From assembly GCF_002161065.1 (NCBI RefSeq), contig NZ_NFLV01000013.1, positions 20,192-84,191 on the forward strand: a stretch of DNA of 64,000 bases, read 5' to 3'. The DNA comes from Eubacterium sp. An11 (GTDB lineage: Bacteria; Bacillota; Clostridia; Lachnospirales; Lachnospiraceae). Positions 27,573 through 36,492 of the stretch are shown piece after piece. Position 1 is the stretch's first letter; each line of letters opens with the position of its first letter. The position numbers and the translations under genes are program-made. Under the pieces are notes generated by a model. The model ran no database searches. It was given only the letters and a program-made list of their open reading frames with translations, and had not been told where the DNA came from.

Positions 27573-30500
27573 TCATAAGAGCTTCATCATCGTATCTGTG
27601 AAATATGTCTGCAGCAGATATCGGTTCAGCTCCTCCGGCGCACAGCTTTCCGCGCTCAGATCGTTGAGCGCAAAGAGCCGGCTCTCCTCTCCCTCTGATT
27701 CAAAGGTTTCAAAACGAATCACCGCTTCATCGCTGACCACTTCTCCGTCATCCTCCAGACGGTAGTTGACATGGTCATTGTGATAAAAATACATGGTACA
27801 GGTGTACATGCCCGGAAGGATCTCTTTCAGGCGCTTTTTATGGACACCGGTATTCTCTCCTTCCACCTGATAGTAAAGTACCACATTACTGCCGCCGCTT
27901 CCATGGTAGGTAAGGAAAGTTCTCTCCAGATATTCCACCGGAAGGGTCAGCCATTCCCGGTAGGCGTAATATACCGGAAGATAGTATTCTTCTTTGAGAA
28001 ACTTCTCAATAATAAACTTAGCGGCATCTTTGACTTTCTCCATCCACGCTTCCCGCGGCGCAAAATAATAGAGAAAATGCACCATGGTCTGCCGGTCGCG
28101 GATTCTTCCCGCGAGGATTTCCTCACCGATGATGCCATGGACAGATTCCGGCAGTTCCAGAATTCCACGTCTCTCTCTGTCCGATGCGTATTGCAGGTAT
28201 TCCCCTGCCACCGCGTCTTCCCGGTTTTTGCTGTAGTATTCCTCAAATACGGTGAACAGGCCGTCGGCGTCATTCCCGGTAAACATGCTCTGTCTGAGCA
28301 TCCGCTTTTCAAGCTCCGTCGTCTCCAGAGCAAACTTTCTGCTTCTCTCCCAGATCAGCAGCAGGTCTTCCAGTTCTCCCTCAAAATGTTTCATGAGATA
28401 CGAGAGGGTATCCCTGTTATATTTTTTGCTGACAAAGGCAGAGTACGCAAGATACAGGGTCGTCTCATCCATCTTGCTCTCATTATAGTTTACCCCAAAG
28501 GAGGCCAGCCGCAAACGCTTTGCAGCTCCCATAATATTGCAGCCGTATAATTCAATGCCGAAAAAGGCATTTTCCGTCATGCCCACTTCCATGTAAAAGT
28601 CCATGAGTGTCTTTCGGAACTCCGGCGTCACATTGGAATAATCCACCCGGTCCAGCCATCTGGCCAGGGATTCTTTTTCCTGATGCTGCTGATAATACAG
28701 AAGCATCCGCTCCACAGCACGGCATTTGATCCACGGCTGATAATCCTCATGGAAAGCGATCTTCTGGAGGATCGGCATGTCCTCCCCTTTCAGCTCCCCG
28801 TCAATTTTATCGGAGAGGGAGAGAAGGATCCGCTTATTGGCCATATTTTTCTGAATCCATTCCTTCGGAAACTGTTCCGGGAACAAAAACGGCTCTTCCT
28901 CATAAGGGATGCCTGTCACATAGCGCTGTTCATTGCTGTCCACAAAATACAGCCGTGCCCGGCTGGTCGGTATCTCCGCATAGCAGAATCCGCCCGACAG
29001 CGGATAATATATTTCCTCTCCGGTTTCCGGCCGGGAGACATACACGCCGATCATATTCCGATTATGGCAGATGATCTTCCGGTAAAATAATATATCGCAG
29101 ACCGCCTTCGTGTTGGCTGGTTTCTCCAGGATCTCTTTCTGGAAATAGTGATACAGGTACGCCAGATGTTCATTCATCCGCCCCTTCAGCAGCTGCTCTT
29201 CCACAAACGGGATCATCTTGGAATAGTAAGCGCCGAACACCTCGTCGCAGGCCTCTTTATTTTCCAGCACATTGGAATAAAGATATGCCTTTTCCAGCGA
29301 ATCCAGGCTGTTGCTGTATGTAAAGTAAATGAGAACCCGGTGCGGAATCACCTCAAAACTGCCAAAATCCATACTCCGGATAAAGAATTCGTTGAGTCCC
29401 ACAATCTTCAGGTTGGCGTTGACTGCCTTCCGGAAATATTCGTGATACTCTTCTCCGTACCGGTTGCCCTTGATCAAAAGGGAACAGATCACCTGAAGGA
29501 ACCGCTCATCCGGCTCGATCTCATATAACTTCTTCGCGATATGGAAAATCGCATTGCTGTAATATTTCATCCGCAGGGCCAGTCTCGCGAACTGATAAGC
29601 CAGCGACATGGAAATGTATCCGTAGCGGACGCCCCAGCGGAAAATGCTGACTTCAAAACTTCCCAGCTCTTCCATGAAATTCGGATTCTCGTTTAGGATC
29701 TCGCAGGCCTCAAAAAATAAAAGGCTGCTGTTTTTGCCCTCCTGGAAGAGCTGACGAATGGTATCGTACTGCAGGCGCTTATTATAAACATACTCTCTGT
29801 CAAGATAAATGAGCATCCACAGCGCCTCCGCTTTATACGGGGATACTTCGTAAAAATCCCGGATGGAAAGCACCGCTCCGGATATCGTCTCCGGCGTCCG
29901 GTATAGCATCGCCTTTAAATACAGAAAATAATTCTCCAGCAGAGGCTCCATGTCCTTGTCCTGCTGTTCGTCTTCGATCTTATGGAATAATTCTTCCGCT
30001 TCTTCCTGATGTTCTTCCATGATCAGCAGATGGATCTTATACAACCGCCATTCCGTACCCCTGGTCAGATGATACAGCTCATCCAGAACATGGTCGGATT
30101 CCTCGGCGAAATCTTCAAAACCAATGCTTCCTGTGCGGAAAAACAGATAATTATGCATCAGCTCCGCCTTTTGTTTTTTAACGCGGCTTCTGACCTCCCG
30201 TTCTCTGGAAGCCGGCGGCAGGGTTCCCCACCATTCCACCGGGACGGATATTTCCTGACGCACCGTGCGGATCCGGATCCGGTCGCTGCCCACGGCGTAG
30301 CTGTGATTTTTCTCAATAGAGAGCTTCATCCTGCCATCTTTAAAATCCGCGCTGGTAAAACGCCCGGCAGAGATCTGCACCTGACCTTTCTCCGAAGAAA
30401 TGGTTCCCTCCACATAGCCGTCTGCCGTCAGGATCAGCGTGATCTCCCCCCGGTCCTTTCCCGCGTCAAGCACCACCTGTTTTTCTTCTATGGCAAGGGC

Positions 30501-31112
30501 CGCCGGTTCTTTCCATCCCGCTGCCGACAGGAATTCTTCCACGATCATATTTCTGGAACGGCTCTTCATCAGGCTGTGATACATGGCGTCCTGTTCCGGC
30601 AGATGTTTGAGGAAAATAGACGAAAAATTCGGGAGGAAAAACAGCTCCATGGCCTCCTGCCGGTTCTCATGGTAAAGCTTCACGAAATCTTCCATCTGGC
30701 AGATGCGGCCAATGGAAGTCTCCGCCATCACCGGCGTCACCACTACCCGGTAAGGGATGTTGTACTCTCCCGCGTTGGTGATCAGCAGAAAATCTCCTTC
30801 AAATTCATTGCCTGCGGTTGCCAGTTTCCCTTTAAAATAATAAGGAATCTCTATATGTGTCCCGGCAAAGTCCGCCTTCTCCAGGCCGATTTTGTCGTTG
30901 GTCGAACGGACGATCCCTTGTACCGGTACTTTATTTTCACTTTCAATGACAAAAGAGCTGTGGTATACTCTGCCTTCTTCTACGGTGATTTCAAGGTTGG
31001 TTACGGAAATGCGCAGAACCGGCAGCTCTCTTTTGTCTGTTCTCTCTTCTACTATATCTTTCTTTTCTTTCAATGCATGTACCCACCAATCGTTCAGGCG
31101 GCTTTTCCCCAA
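27573..31112 (-). CDS. Very large uncharacterised protein, DUF5717 type
   Basis: About 1,170 residues. The N-terminal 250 residues are beta-rich, with two Ig-like segments (ISVTNLEITVEEGRVYHSSF; GEITLILTADGYVEGTI). The central 600 residues are a helical solenoid of TPR-like pairs and the C-terminal 250 residues are mixed. No signal peptide or membrane helix is clear. From memory it corresponds to DUF5717, usually found beside DUF5716. The start is uncertain: TTG 31112, inside a hairpin 13 nt after the subtilase stop, or TTG 31073 with GGTGGG 8 nt upstream. It may be co-transcribed with the subtilase gene. Confidence 0.75.
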   Translation of the reverse strand: MGKSRLNDWWVHALKEKKDIVEERTDKRELPVLRISVTNLEITVEEGRVYHSSFVIESENKVPVQGIVRSTNDKIGLEKADFAGTHIEIPYYFKGKLATAGNEFEGDFLLITNAGEYNIPYRVVVTPVMAETSIGRICQMEDFVKLYHENRQEAMELFFLPNFSSIFLKHLPEQDAMYHSLMKSRSRNMIVEEFLSAAGWKEPAALAIEEKQVVLDAGKDRGEITLILTADGYVEGTISSEKGQVQISAGRFTSADFKDGRMKLSIEKNHSYAVGSDRIRIRTVRQEISVPVEWWGTLPPASREREVRSRVKKQKAELMHNYLFFRTGSIGFEDFAEESDHVLDELYHLTRGTEWRLYKIHLLIMEEHQEEAEELFHKIEDEQQDKDMEPLLENYFLYLKAMLYRTPETISGAVLSIRDFYEVSPYKAEALWMLIYLDREYVYNKRLQYDTIRQLFQEGKNSSLLFFEACEILNENPNFMEELGSFEVSIFRWGVRYGYISMSLAYQFARLALRMKYYSNAIFHIAKKLYEIEPDERFLQVICSLLIKGNRYGEEYHEYFRKAVNANLKIVGLNEFFIRSMDFGSFEVIPHRVLIYFTYSNSLDSLEKAYLYSNVLENKEACDEVFGAYYSKMIPFVEEQLLKGRMNEHLAYLYHYFQKEILEKPANTKAVCDILFYRKIICHNRNMIGVYVSRPETGEEIYYPLSGGFCYAEIPTSRARLYFVDSNEQRYVTGIPYEEEPFLFPEQFPKEWIQKNMANKRILLSLSDKIDGELKGEDMPILQKIAFHEDYQPWIKCRAVERMLLYYQQHQEKESLARWLDRVDYSNVTPEFRKTLMDFYMEVGMTENAFFGIELYGCNIMGAAKRLRLASFGVNYNESKMDETTLYLAYSAFVSKKYNRDTLSYLMKHFEGELEDLLLIWERSRKFALETTELEKRMLRQSMFTGNDADGLFTVFEEYYSKNREDAVAGEYLQYASDRERRGILELPESVHGIIGEEILAGRIRDRQTMVHFLYYFAPREAWMEKVKDAAKFIIEKFLKEEYYLPVYYAYREWLTLPVEYLERTFLTYHGSGGSNVVLYYQVEGENTGVHKKRLKEILPGMYTCTMYFYHNDHVNYRLEDDGEVVSDEAVIRFETFESEGEESRLFALNDLSAESCAPEELNRYLLQTYFTDTMMKLL

Positions 31113-31125
31113 AAGGGAAAAACCG

Positions 31126-33318
31126 CTATTTTATTTTTATCTTTTTCACTGCTGACCAGGATGAAGCATACCGGGTTCCCCCTGCCGTTCTGACGGCACG
31201 GATCCTGCAGTAGTAAACTTTTTTCTTTTTCAGTCCCCGAAGCACTGCCCGGGCTTTTTTGCCAGACACGGTCACTGTCACGGCATTTTTCATGTTTTTG
31301 GTCCTTGAATAACGAATCTGGTATCCGGACACTCCGGACTGTTTTGCCCAGGTCACGATCAACCGTCCGCCCTTTTTACTGCGCACTTTTACCTTCTTTG
31401 GCTGCCGGAGCCATACGGCCGTCTTGCTGCTGCTTCTGCTGCTGGTCTTTTTATTTCTGACCGCCTTCACAGCATACGTATATTTCCTGCCCTGGGTCAC
31501 ACTGGTATCTGTCCAGGACTTTTTCTTGCCGGATACGGTTTTGATCTTCTTAAAGGAACCATTGCCTTTTTTGCGGTAAATGATGTATTTATCGGCCTTT
31601 TTCACTTTTTTCCATGCTATCCGGATTCCCCCGCTGACATTTTTCACCTTCTTTAACACCGGCGCCTGCAGGCTGTTTCCCGTTGACACCACGTTGGTTC
31701 TGTCAAGGATTCCTGTGGTCAAAAGATTGGTAAGAATCGGGCATCCCCAGCCAAAATAGATATCTTTTCCGGCCGCTCCCAAATCTTTGCTCCGGGCCCG
31801 CAGCTCATTATAAACTCCCTGCACCGAGAGATTCGGCTGCAACATTTTAAGATAAGCCACTGCCGCCGTGATGTGCGGTGCGGACATGGACGTTCCCGAC
31901 ATTCCCACCAGAAGTCCTCCCGCCGCGGCGCTCACCACCTCGCTGCCCGGAGCTGAAAAGTCAATCCGGCTGCCGTGATTGGAATAAGATGCCGCGCGTT
32001 CATTGGGACCAAAAGCCGCAACTGCCAGGGTCTTGCTGTTGCAGGCCGGATAACAGAATGACACATCCACACCGTTATTGCCGGCTGCCGTACAGATGGC
32101 AATCCCCTTGCGGTACGCCTTGTTGATCAGCGAATTCAGATATGTAACGGACATAGCGTTTGCCGCCACAAATCCCAGGCTCATGTTGACCACAGAGACA
32201 TTCTGATTCACCGCATACTGCAGCGCCGTCTTAATGGTCAGCAGAGAGGAATATCCGCTGCTGTTTGAAATCTTCAATATCAGGAAACGGACATTGGACG
32301 GCGTCGCGTCAGCGATGATCCCGGCCACATGTGTGCCGTGCCCGTGATTATCCGTGACATTTTTATTATTATCAATGAAGTTATAACTCTTGGATGAAAT
32401 GTTTCTGGACTGGAACATGAAGTTTGACTTGTCAATACCCGTATCCAGAATGGCGACGGTGACAGCCCCGTATTTTCCCTCCGCCTGTGCTTTCAGCGTG
32501 TTCATCCCCATATAAGCTACGCCCCAGGAATAGCAGGCGCCGCTGGATAAAGCGGCGTCATCGGTCAGGATGTCATCCACATAATACACCTGATCCGGGT
32601 AGCATTTTTCTTCCCCATACTGTTCACAGAGAGCCTCAAAAGCCGCTTTGGTCTCTTCCTCGGTCTCAAACTGCAGGATGGTCTCTCCCAGCTCCGTATT
32701 ATAATAAATATCCTCCGCGCCGTAGTCTTCCTGAAGTTCCGATGTTTCCACGATCAGTCGTTTTGTCTGAAACGGAGCCGTGATCTCATACTGCCCGTCA
32801 TCGGTCTCCTCCACATCATAGATATTATCCTCCGGAAGGGTATCCATATAATCTTCCAGGATCTGCTCTGATTCCTTCGCAGTCTCCTGGTCTCCGTCTT
32901 CTTCCGTATTGCTCTCTGCCTGCGTGTTATCGGTCTCTCCCGGGGCGCCGTCCGGCAGCGTCTCCGTTTCTCCGTCAATCTTTACTTCTCCGGCTTCTGT
33001 ATCCACCACCATGGAGCCAAAATAATCCTCATCCCAGGTATCTGAGATGATCTCTGACATTTCCTGACTGTCTGTGATCTCCTGGACATCAACGGACATA
33101 TCCCCACTGTCCGCGGAGCTCTCACCGGAAGAAACTGTGGAAGAAGTCCCGGCGCCATCTGTTTCAGCTGTCTGCGCCTCGTCCACGGACGCCGCCAAAA
33201 CCGGTGCTGCCGATACATTTCCCAGAAGGCTTCCTGCGCCCAGCAGCAAACTCATGGCAACAGCAAGGCCGCTCTTTCTCCATCCCCCCGGTCTGTCATT
33301 CCATTGTTTTTTCATCAT
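31126..33318 (-). CDS. Secreted subtilisin-like serine protease (S8) with two C-terminal Fn3-like modules
   Basis: 730 residues. A signal peptide (to about residue 43) is followed by a long acidic Ser/Thr/Glu pro-region (about 45-230) that includes a TASOR/I9-like inhibitor segment. The S8 catalytic domain has Asp in AILDTGID, His in NHGHGTHVAG, the oxyanion Asn in TAAGNNG and Ser in GTSMSAPH. Two Lys-rich fibronectin-III-like modules end the protein (AWKKVKKADKYIIYRKK and TWAKQSGVSGYQIRY). It acts outside the cell and the substrate is unknown. It lies 13 nt upstream of the DUF5717-type gene on the same strand. Confidence 0.88.
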   Translation of the reverse strand: MMKKQWNDRPGGWRKSGLAVAMSLLLGAGSLLGNVSAAPVLAASVDEAQTAETDGAGTSSTVSSGESSADSGDMSVDVQEITDSQEMSEIISDTWDEDYFGSMVVDTEAGEVKIDGETETLPDGAPGETDNTQAESNTEEDGDQETAKESEQILEDYMDTLPEDNIYDVEETDDGQYEITAPFQTKRLIVETSELQEDYGAEDIYYNTELGETILQFETEEETKAAFEALCEQYGEEKCYPDQVYYVDDILTDDAALSSGACYSWGVAYMGMNTLKAQAEGKYGAVTVAILDTGIDKSNFMFQSRNISSKSYNFIDNNKNVTDNHGHGTHVAGIIADATPSNVRFLILKISNSSGYSSLLTIKTALQYAVNQNVSVVNMSLGFVAANAMSVTYLNSLINKAYRKGIAICTAAGNNGVDVSFCYPACNSKTLAVAAFGPNERAASYSNHGSRIDFSAPGSEVVSAAAGGLLVGMSGTSMSAPHITAAVAYLKMLQPNLSVQGVYNELRARSKDLGAAGKDIYFGWGCPILTNLLTTGILDRTNVVSTGNSLQAPVLKKVKNVSGGIRIAWKKVKKADKYIIYRKKGNGSFKKIKTVSGKKKSWTDTSVTQGRKYTYAVKAVRNKKTSSRSSSKTAVWLRQPKKVKVRSKKGGRLIVTWAKQSGVSGYQIRYSRTKNMKNAVTVTVSGKKARAVLRGLKKKKVYYCRIRAVRTAGGTRYASSWSAVKKIKIK

Positions 33319-33366
33319 TTTCCTGCCCCTTTCCCATTTTTCAGAGGTATCCGGATATCACCGGAT

Positions 33367-34302
33367 CTATTTGAAATTTTTCTCCCGGAACAGTGTATCC
33401 ACCAGTTCCTTATATTCCTGAAGCCGTCCGGCCTTTTTGATCTTCTTTCCAATCTTCTCCCCGTCTTCAAACATAGGAAGCATATAAGCCCAAAGTTCCT
33501 TCATCTTAAAGAGAACATTTCTCTCACCGGACATGATCTCCTCATAACCCAGGCACACCTCGTCGTGAAATGCTTTCCACCGCTGTTTCTCCGGCTGTCC
33601 GCCCTGTATCAGCATCTCCGCCAGCTGCGGATTGGCGATAAGGCCCCGGCCCAGCATCACCCGGTCTACCCCGGGAAATTCTTCCTGAAATTTTTGGAAA
33701 TCTTTTTCCGCAAAGATATCTCCATTGTAGCACACGGGATGCCTGCACAGCAAGAAACCTTTTCGAAAGGCCTCCCTGTTCACCGGCCTTTTGTAGAAGT
33801 CTTTGTGTATCCGCGCATGGATAATCACTTCCGACAGGGGAAACTGATTGTAAATCTCCATGAGAGGTATGATCTCCTCCGGGCTGTCCAGGCCCAGCCG
33901 GGTCTTTACCGATACCCGGACGGTGACTTTATCGAATACTTCCTCAAAAAAACGCAGAAGCTTTTCCCGGTCCGCCAGAAATCCGCAGCCTTTCCCTTTG
34001 GATACCACGGTGCCGGAAGGGCAGCCCAGATTCAGATTAATCTCTTCATACCCGCAGTCGGCCAGTTTCTCTGCCATCCGCACAAAATCCTCCGCCTGAT
34101 TGGCGAGGATCTGCGGCACCACCGTCATATTTCTGTTATGTTCCGGTGCAATATCGTTCTTTTCTCTGGAGGTCCATCCTTTCCCTTTTTTGGGGGTCAG
34201 AAATGGTGTATAATATTTATCAATTCCCTGGAAATAATGCCTGTGGGCGTTCCGGTACACATAACCGGTGACGCCTTCCATGGGCGCAGCGTAAATTTTC
34301 AT
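33367..34302 (-). CDS. dus: tRNA-dihydrouridine synthase
   Basis: 311 residues of a flavin-dependent TIM barrel. Motifs are APMEGVTGYVYRN at the N-terminus, INLNLGCPSGTVVSKGKGCGF (with the catalytic Cys in GKGCGF), VSVKTRLG, IHARIH and NGDIF, then VMLGRGLIANP. It reduces uridines in tRNA D-loops. ATG 34300-34302 has AAGGAG upstream; the frame is open to 34404 but that portion has no ribosome binding site. The Dus subclass cannot be assigned by eye. Confidence 0.92.
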   Translation of the reverse strand: MKIYAAPMEGVTGYVYRNAHRHYFQGIDKYYTPFLTPKKGKGWTSREKNDIAPEHNRNMTVVPQILANQAEDFVRMAEKLADCGYEEINLNLGCPSGTVVSKGKGCGFLADREKLLRFFEEVFDKVTVRVSVKTRLGLDSPEEIIPLMEIYNQFPLSEVIIHARIHKDFYKRPVNREAFRKGFLLCRHPVCYNGDIFAEKDFQKFQEEFPGVDRVMLGRGLIANPQLAEMLIQGGQPEKQRWKAFHDEVCLGYEEIMSGERNVLFKMKELWAYMLPMFEDGEKIGKKIKKAGRLQEYKELVDTLFREKNFK

Positions 34303-34468
34303 GGAATTCTCCTTCTTATAATAATGATGAAACGTATGTAATCCCGGATCGTTTCCTCCGGACGGAATCCAACCGTCCGCCATCAGCGCCCCGGAATACA
34401 CCATTTATTACATTACCACAGAAACGCTCTAAAGTAAATTTACATTATCTTCATGGAGGACAAATATT

Positions 34469-35188
34469 ATGAAAAAGAATCCTGCATCTTCTGTTTCTTC
34501 CGATACCCTGACCATCCGGCCCATCGGACATATTCACACAGACTTTCCGGAAAAATTCGGCATCCCGCGTCAAAGCGGACTGGTGCCTTCCCTGCAGGCA
34601 TATATCACCTTTGAAAAAGAATTCCAGAACCCAGACTGCTTCCGGGGCATCGAACGATTCACGCACCTCTGGCTCATCTGGGGTTTCTCAGAAAATCAGG
34701 GCAGGGGCTGGTCACCGACCGTCCGTCCGCCGCGGCTGGGCGGAAATGTACACACCGGCGTATTCGCTTCCCGCTCGCCGTTTCGCCCCAATCCCCTGGG
34801 ACTTTCTTCTGTGCGTCTGGAAGGGATTTCGCTGAAGGAAGGCGGCTGCATCCTCTATATCTCCGGCGCCGACCTGATGGACGGCACACCCATCTATGAT
34901 ATCAAACCTTATGTCCCGGTTTCCGATCATCACCCGGACGCCCTCGGCTCCTTTTCCGACACCGCCCGCAGCCACCGTCTGACGGTTCACTGCGATTACG
35001 AGCTGCTCTCCGCCGTCACGCCGGACAAACGCCAGGCGCTGCTGGAAGTTCTCGCCCTGGATCCCCGCCCGGCCTACCACGATGACCCGGAACGGATTTA
35101 CGGGATGGATTTTGGAAACTATTGTGTGCGATTCTGTGTGGATGGGATGGAATTATATGTGAGGGAAATTATCCAGAATAAAAAATAA
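34469..35188 (+). CDS. trmO: tRNA (N6-threonylcarbamoyladenosine-37) methyltransferase TrmO
   Basis: 239 residues. Hallmarks are IGHIHTDFPEKFGIPRQSG at the N-terminus, GVFASRSPFRPNPLGLSSV (the SAM-binding signature of the TsaA/TrmO family) and DGTPIYDIKPYVP, with a C-terminal domain of about 80 residues as in E. coli TrmO. It methylates t6A37 of tRNA-Thr. ATG 34469 follows GGAGG. It is divergent from dus, so two tRNA-modification genes share one intergenic region. Confidence 0.9.
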   Translation: MKKNPASSVSSDTLTIRPIGHIHTDFPEKFGIPRQSGLVPSLQAYITFEKEFQNPDCFRGIERFTHLWLIWGFSENQGRGWSPTVRPPRLGGNVHTGVFASRSPFRPNPLGLSSVRLEGISLKEGGCILYISGADLMDGTPIYDIKPYVPVSDHHPDALGSFSDTARSHRLTVHCDYELLSAVTPDKRQALLEVLALDPRPAYHDDPERIYGMDFGNYCVRFCVDGMELYVREIIQNKK

Positions 35189-35835
35189 TGCCGCAGAAGC
35201 GGCTGAAATGGAGATTTGTCGCTTTGAATCTATAGGTTTTGAAATGATCCCGGTAAAGAAGAACAGACGGAATTTGCGGCTTGATATGTATCATAGAAAA
35301 ACGGAGTCAAGGAAGTCTCCTCCTCCACTTCGGCAGGCTGGCAGGTTCTTCTCTTTCTATGACTGTCATCGACGCCTGCGCTCACAGTCGTCGTCGATCT
35401 TCCCTGATCCGTTTTTCTATCATGATTACATATACCGCAAATCCCTGTCTCCTGCATCACCCGGATTATAGCAAAAATACCTGATTCAAACCGACAGGAA
35501 AGCTACCTGTGTGGCTTGCCCTACAGGTTCATACATGCCAGACAGATACGACTGTAAATTTTGGCATCAGCTATTCGTCTGTAGCTATAACCTGCTGTTT
35601 TGTCAATGTAGCACAGGATGTTTGTAAAGGTGAAACAAAGGCTTTTCAACAGGCAGATGACGTTTTGGACACATACGGCTTTCGACCGCGAGCTGTGAGG
35701 GAGGACTGATATAGTCATTTTACAATGATACTCCCGGTCAGTCCGACTGAGGGCCGAGACGGGCGAATCCGTATGTGCCCTTGCGTCATTGTCTGTTTAA
35801 TCGAAAAACTGTTGCCACCTTTACAAATCCCAATT
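35189..35835. other. 647-bp highly structured region without a convincing gene
   Basis: It holds several nested inverted repeats. At 35289-35430 the arms ATCATAGAAAAACGGA and TCCGTTTTTCTATCAT (15 of 16 paired) enclose further dyads (GACTGT/ACAGTC). At 35668-35783, in minus-strand sense, GGGCACATACGG pairs with CCGTATGTGTCC, with inner GGACTGA/TCAGTCC and TCATT/AATGA stems. Short frames of 60-75 codons on both strands overlap these stems, lack good ribosome binding sites and do not resemble known proteins. It could be a structured RNA, a decayed insertion element or both. Confidence 0.5.
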
Positions 35836-36255
35836 TTATTTCTTCTCCCTGAACACAATACATTTGCTGATGATATAGTTGGCGATGAGAACAGCCACCT
35901 GGGCAGCGACTTTCACAGCAACGCTCGGCAGACCAAGGCCATTGATAAAGATAAAAAGAATCAATTCTTCCATGGCGAGAGTCAGCAGTCTGCCGCCATA
36001 GAACGCCGTCGCCTGACGGAACATTTCTTTTATTCCGTGAGGCTTTGCCTCAAACACCCACAGACTGTTAGTGACATAAGCAAAGGTCACCGCCAGAATC
36101 CATGAGATTATGTTAGCTATGAGCGGGTCCATGTGCATGATCACGTCACACCAGGCAAAAGAACCGATGCTGACTACAGTACACAGCGCTCCGAAAAACA
36201 CATAAAGGATAAGTTCTTTGTATCTGCGATACATTTCCATTAATTTCGTAAACAT
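35836..36255 (-). CDS. GtrA-like membrane protein
   Basis: 139 residues with four membrane helices. The GtrA pattern is visible: YVFFGALCTVVSIGSFAW, ANIISWILAVTFAYVTNSLWVF (with the conserved NxxWVF) and AQVAVLIANYIISKCIVFRE at the C-terminus. GtrA proteins help flip lipid-linked sugars for cell-surface glycosylation. No glycosyltransferase partner is adjacent, so its pathway is open. Confidence 0.85.
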   Translation of the reverse strand: MFTKLMEMYRRYKELILYVFFGALCTVVSIGSFAWCDVIMHMDPLIANIISWILAVTFAYVTNSLWVFEAKPHGIKEMFRQATAFYGGRLLTLAMEELILFIFINGLGLPSVAVKVAAQVAVLIANYIISKCIVFREKK

Positions 36256-36421
36256 TGTCTGCTCCTGTTATTAACTTTATAAAATCATTGAGTTGCGTGC
36301 AGAAAAGCACGTAGAATATACTAGAACGAAATCTTACAAAAATCAATAGAAAAATCTGTGCATACATGCTGTTGGAAACAGTCATTTTTTCATACTATAT
36401 GGATGATATTCTTATTTTCCG

Positions 36422-36456
36422 AAAAAACTACAGGGCAACGGTCTCCCGCTGCCCTG
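36422..36456 (-). terminator. Terminator after the C69 peptidase gene
   Basis: On the minus strand CAGGGCA and TGCCCTG pair around a 12-nt loop, followed after three bases by six T. It lies 37 nt beyond the peptidase stop codon. Confidence 0.7.
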
Positions 36457-36492
36457 ATTTCCGACAATCTCTGTCTTTCAATTCTTTTATCA

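Noticed and set aside
30009..31193. A 394-codon open frame antisense to the DUF5717-type gene
   Set aside because: Its composition (Arg/His/Phe-rich) is typical of an antisense shadow and no translation signals are seen.
33304..34341. A 345-codon plus-strand frame over dus
   Set aside because: It is antisense to a clear tRNA-dihydrouridine synthase.
35509..35709. A 66-codon frame as a possible small gene
   Set aside because: It lies across the structured region, lacks a ribosome binding site and resembles nothing known; it is treated as part of the structured DNA.
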